A stretch of 64,000 nucleotides of DNA from Erythrobacter sanguineus (GCA_945878845.1 CAMCUB010000001.1:62001-126000), one strand, 5' to 3'; shown: positions 54,814 to 63,832, numbered from the stretch's first letter. Translations and numbers: made by a program. The notes: generated from the letters alone by a model not told the origin.

Positions 54814-56889
54814 ATGCGCCCCGAGGCTCTCAATCCGCTCTTCGCCGAGGTCGAAACGCTCGAAGGCGTCGGCCCCAAGCTGATGAAGCCGCTGGAGAAG
54901 CTCGGCCTGACGCGGGTCAAGGATCTGGCCTACCACCTGCCCGAACGCTTCGTCAGCAGGCGGGCGGTCACCGACCTCGATTCGGCGAGCGAGGGCGAGC
55001 AGGTGATCATCGCGCTGACCGCGATCGAACACCGCGCCCCGCGCGCGGGCAGCCGCGGGCCCTATCGCGTGTTGGCGCAGGACTCGGCGGGCAACGTCTG
55101 TTCGCTCAACTGGTTCGGCAAGGCGGCCTATAGCGCCAAGAAGCTGGTGCCGGTGGGCGAGACGCGCTGGGTCGCCGGGCGGCTCGACCGCTATGGCGAC
55201 ATGCTCCAGATCGTCCACCCCGACCATATCGAGGAGGCCAGCGCCGCGCATATGGGGCGCATGTCCGAGCCGGTCTATCGCCTCTCGGAAGGCCTCACCC
55301 AGCCGCGCATCGCCGATTTCGCGAGCCAAGCGCTCGCCCGGCTCCCCGACCTTCCCGAATGGATCGAGCCTAGCCAGCTGGAGCGCTCCGGCTGGCCCAC
55401 ATGGCGCGAGGCACTCAAGCTTGGGCACGAGAGCACCGATCCCAAGGCGCGCGACCGGTTGGCCTATGACGAGCTGCTCGCGAACAGCCTCGCGCTGCTG
55501 CTGGTCAAGGCCGATGGCCGCAAGCGGCGCGGACAGGCGCTGGCGGGGGACGGCGGCCTCAGGGCGCGGTTGCAACTGCCCTTCGGCCTCACCGGCGCGC
55601 AGCAGCGCTCCATCGCCGAGATCGCGGGCGACATGGCGCAGGAGGCGCCGATGCTGCGCCTGCTCCAGGGCGATGTCGGGGCGGGCAAGACCGTGGTCGC
55701 GCTGAACGCGATGCTGATCGCGGTCGAGGCGGGCAAGCAGGCGGCGCTGCTCGCCCCCACCGAAATCCTCGCCCGCCAGCATTTCGAGACCCTGCGCAAG
55801 ATGCAGGGGCCGACGGGGGTGGAGATCGCGCTGCTCACCGGCCGCGCCAAGGGGAGGGAACGTGAGAGCATCCTGATGGGGCTGCTCGACGGTTCGATCC
55901 AGCTGCTGGTCGGCACCCATGCGATCTTTCAGGACACGGTCAATTACCGCGACCTCGGGTTGGTGGTTATCGACGAGCAGCACCGCTTCGGGGTGGCGCA
56001 GCGGCTGGCGCTGGCGGCGAAAGGCCGCCGCGCGCCGCATACGCTTGCGATGACTGCGACCCCGATCCCGCGCTCGCTGACCCTCGCGCAATATGGCGAG
56101 ATGGACGTGAGCCGCCTCGATGAGCTGCCCCCCGGACGGCAGGCGATCGAGACGCTGGTCTTCCCGCAGGCGCGCATGGACGAGATGGTTGCAGGCGTCG
56201 AACGGCACCTTGCCAGCGGGCAACAGGCCTATTGGGTCTGCCCGATGGTCCGCGAATTGGACGGCGTCCCTGACCTTGCCGACATCGCCGCTGCCGAGGC
56301 CCGCTATGCCGCGCTCAAGGAGCGCTTTGGCGATGCGGTGGTGCTCGTCCACGGCCAGCTCCGCCCCGAGGTCAAGGACGCGGCGATGGAGCGCTTTGCT
56401 TCAGGTGACGCGCGGCTGCTGATCGCGACGACGGTGATCGAAGTCGGCGTCGATGTGCCCACCGCCACGCTGATGGTGATCGAGCAGGCCGAACGCTTTG
56501 GCCTCGCGCAATTGCACCAGTTGCGCGGCCGGGTCGGGCGCGGATCGCAGAAGAGCCGCTGCGTCTTGCTGCGCAGCGATGAGCTGTCCGAAACCGGCAA
56601 GCGGCGTCTTGCCCTGATGCGCGAGACGCAGGACGGGTTCCGGATCGCCGAGGAGGATCTCGAGCTGCGCGGCGGGGGCGAGTTGCTCGGCACGCGGCAA
56701 TCGGGCGAGGCGGGGTTCCGGATCGCCGATCTCGAACAGACCCAGCGCCTGCTGCCCATCGCCCATGGCGACGCGCGCCTGTTGATGGAGCGCGACGGCG
56801 GGCTCACGTCACCGAGAGGCGAGGCGGCGCGGCTGCTGCTCTACCTGTTCGAGCGCGACTGGGGCGTGCAATTGCTGCGCGGCGGGTGA
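54814..56889 (+). CDS. recG: ATP-dependent DNA helicase RecG
   Basis: 691-residue branch-migration helicase that regresses stalled forks. Wedge/OB region with VRVLAQDSAGNVCSLNWF-type sequence (read as PYRVLAQDSAGN), then Walker A LQGDVGAGKTVVALNAM, DEQHRFGVAQR, TATPIPRSLTLAQYGEMD, and LRGRVGRGSQKSRCVLL. The family's C-terminal QDGFRIAEEDLELRGGGELLG is intact. ATG at 54814; the frame is open 21 bases further into the repeat edge but that has no Shine-Dalgarno. Confidence 0.97.
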   Translation: MRPEALNPLFAEVETLEGVGPKLMKPLEKLGLTRVKDLAYHLPERFVSRRAVTDLDSASEGEQVIIALTAIEHRAPRAGSRGPYRVLAQDSAGNVCSLNWFGKAAYSAKKLVPVGETRWVAGRLDRYGDMLQIVHPDHIEEASAAHMGRMSEPVYRLSEGLTQPRIADFASQALARLPDLPEWIEPSQLERSGWPTWREALKLGHESTDPKARDRLAYDELLANSLALLLVKADGRKRRGQALAGDGGLRARLQLPFGLTGAQQRSIAEIAGDMAQEAPMLRLLQGDVGAGKTVVALNAMLIAVEAGKQAALLAPTEILARQHFETLRKMQGPTGVEIALLTGRAKGRERESILMGLLDGSIQLLVGTHAIFQDTVNYRDLGLVVIDEQHRFGVAQRLALAAKGRRAPHTLAMTATPIPRSLTLAQYGEMDVSRLDELPPGRQAIETLVFPQARMDEMVAGVERHLASGQQAYWVCPMVRELDGVPDLADIAAAEARYAALKERFGDAVVLVHGQLRPEVKDAAMERFASGDARLLIATTVIEVGVDVPTATLMVIEQAERFGLAQLHQLRGRVGRGSQKSRCVLLRSDELSETGKRRLALMRETQDGFRIAEEDLELRGGGELLGTRQSGEAGFRIADLEQTQRLLPIAHGDARLLMERDGGLTSPRGEAARLLLYLFERDWGVQLLRGG

Positions 56890-56955
56890 ATAGCGCCATT
56901 AATCAGATGTTTGATAATTTCTGGGATTTCCCTCCTCAGGCAGAAGGGACAGACC

Positions 56956-57531
56956 ATGACAACGGTAAGCTATTCGCGCATCAAACTCGGCATCGGCTTG
57001 CCGCTCGCACTGGGCATGTTCTGGCTGGGCCTGTGGGTGTGGTCCAATTTCACAGGTTCGGGCGCATGGGCTGCTGCCTTCATGGCGGCGGTGATGGTCT
57101 TCGTTGCCGGCTTCTTCCTGCGCTATCTGGTCGATAACCGGATCGCGACGATCGGTGCTACCACCCTCGAGTTCCACGGCCTGCTGGGCTCGCGGCGGGT
57201 GCGCTATGATCAGATCGCCGAAATGGCGATCGAGGTGACCAAGCAGAACAATGTCACGCAGCGGCATCTGATGATCAAGCCGGTCAGCGGGGCCGGGGGC
57301 AAGATGCGGATTGCCGAGATGATGCTCGAAAAGCGGTTCGGCGGCATCGAAGGCGTGCTCGACCTGATCGACGCCCGCGAGAGCGCGCGTCCGCCCGAGC
57401 CGTTCCCGCTCCCGCGCCGCGCGCCGAAGCCGTCCGCTGCGGCTCCCGCCGGATGGAACGAGCGCGGCGCTCAGCCACCGGCAGCGCCCGAGCGGGCGCG
57501 GGCGGGCGGGTTCGGACGCAAGGGGCTCTAA
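56956..57531 (+). CDS. membrane protein with two N-terminal helices and a PH-like region
   Basis: 191 residues. Two hydrophobic segments near the N-terminus (about residues 13-32, LPLALGMFWLGLWVWS, and 38-55, AAFMAAVMVFVAGFFL), then a cytoplasmic bPH-like beta section (ATTLEFHGLLGSRRVRYDQI, MAIEVTKQNNVTQRHLMI) and a Pro/Ala/Arg-rich tail. Start at 56956. Fits small bacterial membrane-PH proteins. Function unknown; follows recG by 66 bases on the same strand. Confidence 0.65.
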   Translation: MTTVSYSRIKLGIGLPLALGMFWLGLWVWSNFTGSGAWAAAFMAAVMVFVAGFFLRYLVDNRIATIGATTLEFHGLLGSRRVRYDQIAEMAIEVTKQNNVTQRHLMIKPVSGAGGKMRIAEMMLEKRFGGIEGVLDLIDARESARPPEPFPLPRRAPKPSAAAPAGWNERGAQPPAAPERARAGGFGRKGL

Positions 57532-57547
57532 CGCCCCTCGGCACAGG

Positions 57548-58048
57548 TCAGGCGGATTGCTGCGTGCTTTCTTGCAGCAGCTTTTCGGCCCAGGCCTCGA
57601 CCCCGCGGTTGATTACCTGCCAGGCTGTCTCGAAAGCGGCAGCATCGCCGTAATAGGGATCGGCCACCGCCTCGCCGCGGCGCCCTTCGACCGCATCGAG
57701 CAGCATCGCGAGGCGCGCTGTTGCATCGCGCGGGGCCTTGGCGCGCAAGGCCTCGAGATTGGCGCGGTCCATGGCGATGATGTGGGTGAAGCTGTAGAAA
57801 TCGTCGCGCTCGATCTCCCGTGCGGACTGTCCTGCGATGTCGATACCGTGGTTGCGGGCGACCGAGATCGCGCGCGCATCGGGTTCGTCACCGAGGTGGT
57901 AGGACGCGGTTCCAGCGGAATCGACAAGCACCGCAAGGCCGCGCGCCTGCGCTGCCAAACGAAACGCGCCTTCGGCCATCGGTGACCGGCAGATATTGCC
58001 GAGACACACGAACAGCACGCTCGCCTTGTATTCTATCCCCCCATGCAT
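57548..58048 (-). CDS. low-molecular-weight protein-tyrosine phosphatase
   Basis: 166 residues. The P-loop is VCLGNICRSPMAEG, with CX5R as Cys15-Arg21. The general acid is in ADPYYGDAAAFE (DPYYG). STGTASY-like segment (DSAGTASYHLG) is as usual. Cytoplasmic. In bacteria, members act on tyrosine kinases or on arsenate; neither partner is visible here. The start at 58048 gives an N-terminal extension of about 7 residues that may not be real; an alternative is near the KASVLFV. Confidence 0.93.
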   Translation of the reverse strand: MHGGIEYKASVLFVCLGNICRSPMAEGAFRLAAQARGLAVLVDSAGTASYHLGDEPDARAISVARNHGIDIAGQSAREIERDDFYSFTHIIAMDRANLEALRAKAPRDATARLAMLLDAVEGRRGEAVADPYYGDAAAFETAWQVINRGVEAWAEKLLQESTQQSA

Positions 58049-58098
58049 GGGCGGGGGGTTATAACAATTGATGCGCGCTGTCCACCGACTATCTTTTT

Positions 58099-58114
58099 GG
58101 TTTCATGTGAAACA
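58099..58114. promoter_or_regulatory. parS-like ParB binding site
   Basis: GGTTTCATGTGAAACA matches the bacterial parS consensus TGTTTCACGTGAAACA at 14 of 16 positions; the inner GTTTCA-TG-TGAAAC is a perfect palindrome apart from the central pair. It lies in an otherwise empty 160-base gap between two minus-strand genes. Confidence 0.5.
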
Positions 58115-58210
58115 TCTCGAAGATCATGCGATGACCATCACAGACAGAGCCATGGACGGCGGCAGAATCGGGGGCGGCCTGCCGGGCGGGCCGGGCCAAG
58201 CGGGCTGCGA

Positions 58211-59593
58211 TCAGGCCGCCGCCTCGCCCCGCGGCGCGGTGCCGGCCAGCACTTCTTCGGTAATGTGCCGGATATTGACCTTGGCCTTCAGCCGCGCGCC
58301 GAGCAGCGCCGTGCCGCTCACCTTGCGCTGCACGAACAGCGTTTCGATCGGCGGGAAGGCCCAGGTGTCCTTGTCCTGCGCGATGGCGTAGCCTTCTTCG
58401 CGCAGCAAGGGAATGAAGGCGCGGTCGCCGAAGTCGAAGGGGGCATCGGCGCGCATTTCATTGATCACGATGTCGATCATCCGGTTGACCCGCTCGGGGT
58501 GCTTTTCGGCAACGATCGGCATCATGAAGCCGGCCTCGATGGTGGCGGCGAGCACGTCTTCGGCATTCCCGCGCAGACCGGCCTCAAGCATCCTGCGATA
58601 GCCTTTCGCCACGCTGGGATCGACCGGACGGCAGGCGCCGAAATCGAGCAGCACAATCTCGCCGGTCTCGCGCCGGTAGCGGAAGTTGGCGAAGTTGGGA
58701 TCGGTCTGCATCACCCCGAATTCGAACAGCTCGCGCGCGACGAGGCGGATGAGGCGGGCGAAGACTTCGTCACGGCGTTCGGGCGGCTCGTTGCCGAGCT
58801 CCTCGATGCTGACGCCCTCCTCAAAGCTCATCGCGAGGATCGAGCCGCGGGTCAGGCCTTCGTGCAGGCGGGGGACGACGAAGCCCGGGGTGCCGGCGAG
58901 CTGATCGCGATACATCGCCATCTGCGCGCCCTCGCGCTGGTAATCGGCCTCCTCGTGGAGCTGCTGCTTGGCGGCTGCCATCAGCTTGTCCATCTCAAGC
59001 TCGGGCGGGGCGAAGCCGGCGACCTTGAGGAGGGTCATGACATTGTCGACATCGCTGTCGATGCTCTTGGCGACGCCCGGATATTGCACCTTGATCGCCA
59101 GCTCCTCGCCATCGCGGGTGAGGGCCTTGTGGACCTGGCCGATGCTGGCAGCGGCAATCGGGCGGGGGTTGAACCAGCGGAACTGCTTGCGCCAGTCCGG
59201 GCCCCATTCGCTGCGCAGCACCTGATCGAGCTGCTTGGTCGGCATAAAATTCGCCTGATCGCGCAAGGTCGCGAGGATCTTCGAGAGCTCCTCGGGCAGG
59301 AAATCGCCCGCGTCGAGGCTGATCATCTGCCCCATCTTCATCGCCGCACCGCGCAGGTGGCTGAGGCGGTCGGTCATGCGCTGGACATTGCCGGGGGTGA
59401 GAATGAGGTCGCGCGCCGAGATGCCTTCGCCGCTCGCCAGCCGCCGTGCGCCCTCGGCGACCATCCCGCCCGCGACGCCGCCCACCAACCGCCCGAAGGT
59501 GCCAAAGCGCGCCATGCGCCCCGCCGGAACCGCACGCTGGCGGGCGCGGTCTTCCTTGCGGTCAGCGAAGTCGGGGGTCTGGTCGTCGGACAC
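58211..59593 (-). CDS. AarF/ABC1/UbiB-family kinase-like protein
   Basis: 460 residues from the GTG at 59593 (VSDDQTPDFADRKED). Atypical kinase fold: the KxGQ motif in AAMKMGQMISLDAGDFLPEEL (two adjoining parts), the alanine-rich loop AAASIGQVHKA in place of a glycine loop, LAIKVQYPGV with the Lys, the catalytic region GVMQTDPNFANFRY, and DFGACRPVDPS as the DFG equivalent. UbiB supports ubiquinone biosynthesis; this protein may be UbiB or a related ABC1 paralogue. No ubi genes are next to it. Confidence 0.85.
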   Translation of the reverse strand: MSDDQTPDFADRKEDRARQRAVPAGRMARFGTFGRLVGGVAGGMVAEGARRLASGEGISARDLILTPGNVQRMTDRLSHLRGAAMKMGQMISLDAGDFLPEELSKILATLRDQANFMPTKQLDQVLRSEWGPDWRKQFRWFNPRPIAAASIGQVHKALTRDGEELAIKVQYPGVAKSIDSDVDNVMTLLKVAGFAPPELEMDKLMAAAKQQLHEEADYQREGAQMAMYRDQLAGTPGFVVPRLHEGLTRGSILAMSFEEGVSIEELGNEPPERRDEVFARLIRLVARELFEFGVMQTDPNFANFRYRRETGEIVLLDFGACRPVDPSVAKGYRRMLEAGLRGNAEDVLAATIEAGFMMPIVAEKHPERVNRMIDIVINEMRADAPFDFGDRAFIPLLREEGYAIAQDKDTWAFPPIETLFVQRKVSGTALLGARLKAKVNIRHITEEVLAGTAPRGEAAA

Positions 59594-59667
59594 GGGGGGT
59601 GGTGGCTTTCCGAGAGGGGGGAGAGGGCTTTGAACGCTAACGGTCAGACAGGTTCGTCGTTCCCCCC

Positions 59668-60441
59668 TCAGGAGATGCACAGGCCCCCGTCGACCGGCAG
59701 GCATTGTCCTGTGATGTAGTCCGAATGGGGCGAGGCGAAGAACACCGCGAGCCCCTCGAGCCCCGCGTGGTCGCCCGGACGGCGCAGCGGAATGCGGCGG
59801 CTCATCCACTCGGCGAACTTGGGGTCGGCCTTGGCGGTGATGTCGGTCTCATAGAAGCCGAAAAGCAGCGCATTGGCGGTGATCTGGTAACGCGCCAGTT
59901 CGAACGCGGCGGCGCGGGTGAGGCCGTTGAGCGCGGCCTTGGAGGCGGCATAGTCGGACGAGCGGTTGACCCCCATGATCGACTGGCCCGAGGAGGTCGC
60001 GATCAGCTTGCCCCCGGTGTCCCCCTCCTTGGCACGTTCGATCATGTGGCGGGAGACATGCTTGTAGACCAGCGCCGCACCGCGGGTGTTGACCGCGAGC
60101 GTGTGGTCCCAGCCTTCAGCAGTGATGTCGGGGATCGCCGTGCCCGCGCCGGAGATGCCGGCATTGGCGAAGCACACGTCGACCCGGCCAAGGGCGGCGA
60201 GGGTGCTTTCCATCGCCGCGCCGATCTGCGAGTCATCGGCCACATCGCAGGTCAGCGCCAGCACGTCGCCCGCGCCGAGGCCGCGCAGTTCCTCGACTGC
60301 CGCAGCGTTCTTGTCCGCATTGCGCGCCCAGATCGCGACATTGGCGCCCGCCTTGGCAAGCCCGCGCGCCATCGCGAGGCCAAGGCCGCCATTGCCGCCG
60401 GTGATGATGGCCGTGCGGCCGGTGAGATCGAACAGTGTCAT
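59668..60441 (-). CDS. short-chain dehydrogenase/reductase
   Basis: 257 residues, starting MTLFDLTGRTAIITGG. Classical SDR: cofactor loop TGGNGGLG, then LTCDVADDSQ (favouring NAD(H) or a mixed preference), NAGISGAG, the catalytic Ser in IATSSGQSIMG and the YxxxK pair in SSDYAASKAALNGLTRA. C-terminal DYITGQCLPVDGG is typical. Substrate unknown; similar to 3-oxoacyl reductase or glucose-dehydrogenase-like members. Divergent from the DUF3429-like gene. Confidence 0.93.
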   Translation of the reverse strand: MTLFDLTGRTAIITGGNGGLGLAMARGLAKAGANVAIWARNADKNAAAVEELRGLGAGDVLALTCDVADDSQIGAAMESTLAALGRVDVCFANAGISGAGTAIPDITAEGWDHTLAVNTRGAALVYKHVSRHMIERAKEGDTGGKLIATSSGQSIMGVNRSSDYAASKAALNGLTRAAAFELARYQITANALLFGFYETDITAKADPKFAEWMSRRIPLRRPGDHAGLEGLAVFFASPHSDYITGQCLPVDGGLCIS

Positions 60442-60520
60442 GCCCGCTGCAAGTGGCCCAAACCCGCCCCGTCCGCAAGCCGCGCGGGAACCCTTGGCGC
60501 AGGCAGCGATTAGCCCTGCC

Positions 60521-60976
60521 ATGGACGGACAAACTTCGCTTTCACCGGTAGCCCGCGCGCTTGGCTATGCCGGGCTGCTGCCGCAGGTCATCTGCATCGC
60601 CATGATCCTTACAGGCCACGAGTGGCGCTATGCGGCGCTTGCGGGCGGTTATGGCTATGCGGCGGCGATCTTCAGCTTTCTGGGGGGCGTGTGGTGGGGG
60701 CAGGCGCTCGCCAGTGGGCGCGCGACGACCGGCGCCTATATTCTGGCCGTCATGCCGAGCCTGATCGCGGTGGCGCTGTTCCTGCCGTGGAGCTTCGGCT
60801 GGGAGTGGCCCGGGCCAGCGCTGCTCTATCTCGGCGCGCTGATCCTCGCCTCGCCGCTGGTCGACCGGGCGCTGGGCTTTGCGGCAGCCGACTTCCTGCA
60901 CCTGCGCTGGCACCTCTCGATCGGGCTCGGCGCGCTGACCATCGCGCTTGGCCTGATCGCGCCGCAGGTCATCTAG
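60521..60976 (+). CDS. DUF3429-type membrane protein
   Basis: 151 residues from the ATG at 60521. Five hydrophobic segments read well: YAGLLPQVICIAMIL, AALAGGYGYAAAIFSFLGGV, AYILAVMPSLIAVALFLPW, ALLYLGALILASPLVD and LSIGLGALTIALGLIAP. The YGYAAAIFSFLGGVWWG piece is the DUF3429 hallmark. Inner membrane; function unknown. The longer open frame upstream overlaps the SDR and is rejected. Confidence 0.82.
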   Translation: MDGQTSLSPVARALGYAGLLPQVICIAMILTGHEWRYAALAGGYGYAAAIFSFLGGVWWGQALASGRATTGAYILAVMPSLIAVALFLPWSFGWEWPGPALLYLGALILASPLVDRALGFAAADFLHLRWHLSIGLGALTIALGLIAPQVI

Positions 60977-61064
60977 CAGCCCCCGCGCGCAAGGGGGCGA
61001 GGGTGGGCGATTTGCAATAAATTAACCAACGCGGCCTAGGCAGAAGCTTGGGTTTCCCCACGGG

Positions 61065-63440
61065 ATGGCGCGTTTGATGATCGCTTCGCTGAAGTCTCTG
61101 GCCGACAGAATGCGGCGCGCTTTCGGTTCGTCCGAGGACGACGAGGCCGTGCTCAAGGCGAAGCTGGACCGCCGCTCGGGCGCCGATCTGCTGCGCCGCA
61201 AGCGCCTGAAGGTGGCGGTGATGGCGATCCTGTTCGGGGTGGTCTCGGCGGCGATCGACCTGCCGCTCCCGGCCGAGGACGCGCTGCGGCTGGCCCGCGC
61301 GCAGCTGCGCGTGCGGCCTGCGCCGCAGGACGTCGTCATGATCGCCATCGACGATGCCACTTTGAACGAGCTCAAACAGCCGCTGCCCAACCGGCATCAG
61401 GACAGCGAGGTCATCGATCGGCTCGTCAATTCCGGTGTCGAGCGCATCGTCTTCGACCGCGCCCATGCCGATCCCGAGACCCCCGCGAGCGATGCCGAAT
61501 TTGCCCGCACGCTGAAGAAGCATCGCGGCAAGGTCTGGCTGGGGATGGCGCCCGGCAGTCGCGTCGGATTTCAGCAGTACGACCCGATTCTCCCGCTCGA
61601 CGCATTCCGCAAGGAAGCGCCGCAAGCGGCTATGCCTGCGCTGTTCAGCCCTTTCAGCCTGTCGCTTCTGGTGCCCACCGCGATTGACCATGACGGGAAG
61701 AGTTACGCGAGCATCTCTGCCGTGCTCGCTGGCTATCAAGGTCCCGAGCTGCGATACCGGCCGGACTTTGCCTACAACCCGCAGACCATTCCGACTTACA
61801 GCTATGTCGACATTTTGCGAGGGCGGATCAGCTCCAGCCAATTCGCCGGGAAATCGGTCGTCATCGGGAATACCTTCATCAATTCCCCCGACATGCACCG
61901 CCACCCGATCTACGGGAAGATCTCCGGCACATACTTCCAGATTCTCGGAGCAGACACGCTAAAGCGAGGGCAACCGCTCGACCTCATGTGGTTCCCGGCG
62001 ATGCTCATTGCCGCAGCCCTTATCGTCGCACAGGCGCGCAGCCAGCGCCGTTCGATGCGCGCGCTGTGGCTGCCCGTCGCCGTGCTTCCACTGGTCGCCT
62101 TCGTGCTCGACGAGTTCACCATCAACATCGACATGATCTCGGCCTTCCTCGCGATCCTGTTCGCCGCGATCGGTTTCAGCCGCATCAACCACAAGTATTT
62201 CAGCGCCGGCATCGACGCGATGACGACCACCGCGATCAGTTCCGAGAAGGCCAACGCCGACTGGGACGTGTTCGCGCTCAAGATTGCCAATCTGTCCGAG
62301 CTTTCGGAGGAATGGAGCTCGCGCGACATCGGCGATTTCGTCAACACCCTCATCGGCTATGTGAAGGGCCCGGGCGAGGTCGGCGATATCGCCTTCGAGC
62401 GCGACGTGCTGATCTGGCTCGCGCCGCGCATGGAGAATGTCGAGCTCGAGCGCCACACCGATGGCCTGGCGCTGATGCTCAAAACCGCGATCAGCCACGA
62501 TTGGCAATCCTCCAACGGCGCGCCCGCGATCGGGGTCGATACCAATTACGCTCTGCCGGTTGCGCTGCGCATCAAGAAGGCGATGCAGGCGGCCGACGAG
62601 GCGGCGACCCGGGGCGTGCGCTTCATCATCAACGATGCCGCGCATCTCGAGGCGCGCAACCAGCGGCTCGAACTGATCCGCTTGCTCGAGAAGGGCCTGC
62701 GCGATCGCGACATCGGGGTTGCCTACCAGCCCAAGATCGATCTCGCCTCGGGCCGGATCGTGGGTGCAGAGACGCTGATCCGCTGGCGGCCGGGCGGGGG
62801 CGAGTTCGTCAATCCGCAGGATCTCGTGCTCGCCGCCGAGGCGGGCGACCGGATCAACGAGCTGACCCTGGTGGTGATGGAAACCGCGCTGGTCGATGGC
62901 AAGCAGGCGATCGCGCTCGATCCGCGCTTCAAGCTGGCGGTCAACATGTCGGCCAAGAGCCTGTCGGACACGCACCTGTTGTTCGACATCATGACCATGC
63001 TTGGACGCTACAATTTCCCGCCGGAGAACCTGACGCTGGAACTGACCGAGACCGCGAAGCTCGAGGACCACCGGATCGCGCCGCAGATCGCGGCCTTGAA
63101 GGCGCGCGGCATCGGCCTGTCGATCGACGATTTCGGCACGGGCGAATCGAACCTCGACTATATCGAGAAGCTCCCCAGCTCCGAGCTCAAGATCGACAAG
63201 AAGTTCGTGCAGCACATGGCGAAGTCGGAAGAAAGCCGCGCCGTGGTGCGCGCAACGATCGAGATCGCGCATTCGCTCGGCAAGGTTGTGGTCGCCGAGG
63301 GGGTGGAGGATCTCGAGGTGGCAGCCGCGTTGCGCGCGATGGGCTGCGATCAGGCGCAGGGCTATCTGTTCTCGCAGGCGATCGGAATGCCCGAACTGCT
63401 GGCGATGATGGGCGGCGGGAGGGCTGCAGTTAACGCTTGA
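61065..63440 (+). CDS. CHASE2 sensor protein with degenerate central domain and C-terminal EAL domain
   Basis: 791 residues. One N-terminal membrane segment (VAVMAILFGVVSAAI), a periplasmic CHASE2 domain (about 65-300; VVMIAIDDATLNEL, RIVFDRAHAD, GKSVVIGNTF), then two or three membrane segments (about 306-375). The next 150 residues resemble a GGDEF-like fold but lack GGDEF. The EAL domain (540-785) has GAETLIRW instead of EAL, but keeps Asn (VNMSAKS), Glu (ELTETAK), DDFGTGESN, Lys (ELKIDKKF), Glu (AEGVED) and Gln (QGYLFS). Probable membrane c-di-GMP phosphodiesterase. Confidence 0.88.
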   Translation: MARLMIASLKSLADRMRRAFGSSEDDEAVLKAKLDRRSGADLLRRKRLKVAVMAILFGVVSAAIDLPLPAEDALRLARAQLRVRPAPQDVVMIAIDDATLNELKQPLPNRHQDSEVIDRLVNSGVERIVFDRAHADPETPASDAEFARTLKKHRGKVWLGMAPGSRVGFQQYDPILPLDAFRKEAPQAAMPALFSPFSLSLLVPTAIDHDGKSYASISAVLAGYQGPELRYRPDFAYNPQTIPTYSYVDILRGRISSSQFAGKSVVIGNTFINSPDMHRHPIYGKISGTYFQILGADTLKRGQPLDLMWFPAMLIAAALIVAQARSQRRSMRALWLPVAVLPLVAFVLDEFTINIDMISAFLAILFAAIGFSRINHKYFSAGIDAMTTTAISSEKANADWDVFALKIANLSELSEEWSSRDIGDFVNTLIGYVKGPGEVGDIAFERDVLIWLAPRMENVELERHTDGLALMLKTAISHDWQSSNGAPAIGVDTNYALPVALRIKKAMQAADEAATRGVRFIINDAAHLEARNQRLELIRLLEKGLRDRDIGVAYQPKIDLASGRIVGAETLIRWRPGGGEFVNPQDLVLAAEAGDRINELTLVVMETALVDGKQAIALDPRFKLAVNMSAKSLSDTHLLFDIMTMLGRYNFPPENLTLELTETAKLEDHRIAPQIAALKARGIGLSIDDFGTGESNLDYIEKLPSSELKIDKKFVQHMAKSEESRAVVRATIEIAHSLGKVVVAEGVEDLEVAAALRAMGCDQAQGYLFSQAIGMPELLAMMGGGRAAVNA

Positions 63441-63445
63441 TTAGG

Positions 63446-63475
63446 GTTAATAATGTGTTACATATCCGGGCATCG
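63446..63475 (+). promoter_or_regulatory. possible promoter of the leader-peptide module
   Basis: TTGATT (about 63438-63443) and TACATA (about 63460-63465) spaced by 16 bases, followed at a suitable distance by the 12-codon ORF at 63502. Weak resemblance only. Confidence 0.3.
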
Positions 63476-63501
63476 GGTAAATCAATGCTACGGAGGCATT
63501 T

Positions 63502-63540
63502 ATGTGGGCATGGTTCTACGAGATGCTCGGCACCCGCTGA
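63502..63540 (+). CDS. leader-peptide-like small ORF, 12 aa
   Basis: ATG to TGA encodes MWAWFYEMLGTR. It is preceded by GGAGG seven bases before the start, a strong Shine-Dalgarno, and followed by an intrinsic terminator 25 bases after the stop. Two Trp, one Phe and one Tyr in 12 residues is the style of an aromatic-amino-acid attenuator leader. No biosynthetic gene follows within the window, only tRNA-Pro on the other strand, so it would have to act in trans or control something else. Too short to judge by coding statistics. Confidence 0.45.
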   Translation: MWAWFYEMLGTR

Positions 63541-63565
63541 TAGGCTGCCGATCGGAATAGAAGAA

Positions 63566-63590
63566 AGCCTCGGGAAACCGGGGCTTTTTT
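63566..63590 (+). terminator. intrinsic terminator after the 12-codon ORF
   Basis: Stem AGCCTCGG / CCGGGGCT with a GAAA tetraloop and a six-T tract. The upstream AGGCT (63542-63546) could pair with the left arm (AGCCT, 63566-63570), a possible antiterminator. Confidence 0.8.
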
Positions 63591-63755
63591 CATTTCCGGG
63601 GGGTGTTGTGGGCCTGATCCCGGCGAAAGCGTCAGGCCTTGTAGCGGATCGCCAAATGCTTGCGAATCAGGGTTAACACGTGCCGCGCTAGGCACGCTCG
63701 CAAGCGCGAGCCCGCTGCCGGGCCGCGCCTTTGCCGCAACAACGCAAAAGGAAAT

Positions 63756-63832
63756 TGGTCGGGGAGAGAGGATTCGAACCTCCGGCCCCTGCCTCCCGAA
63801 GACAGTGCTCTACCAGGCTGAGCTACTCCCCG
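63756..63832 (-). tRNA. tRNA-Pro (CGG)
   Basis: 77 bases with encoded CCA. Acceptor CGGGGAG / CTCCCCG, D-arm TAGCTCAGCCTGGTAGAGC, anticodon loop TTCGGGA giving CGG, T-arm GTTCGAATC. Confidence 0.97.
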
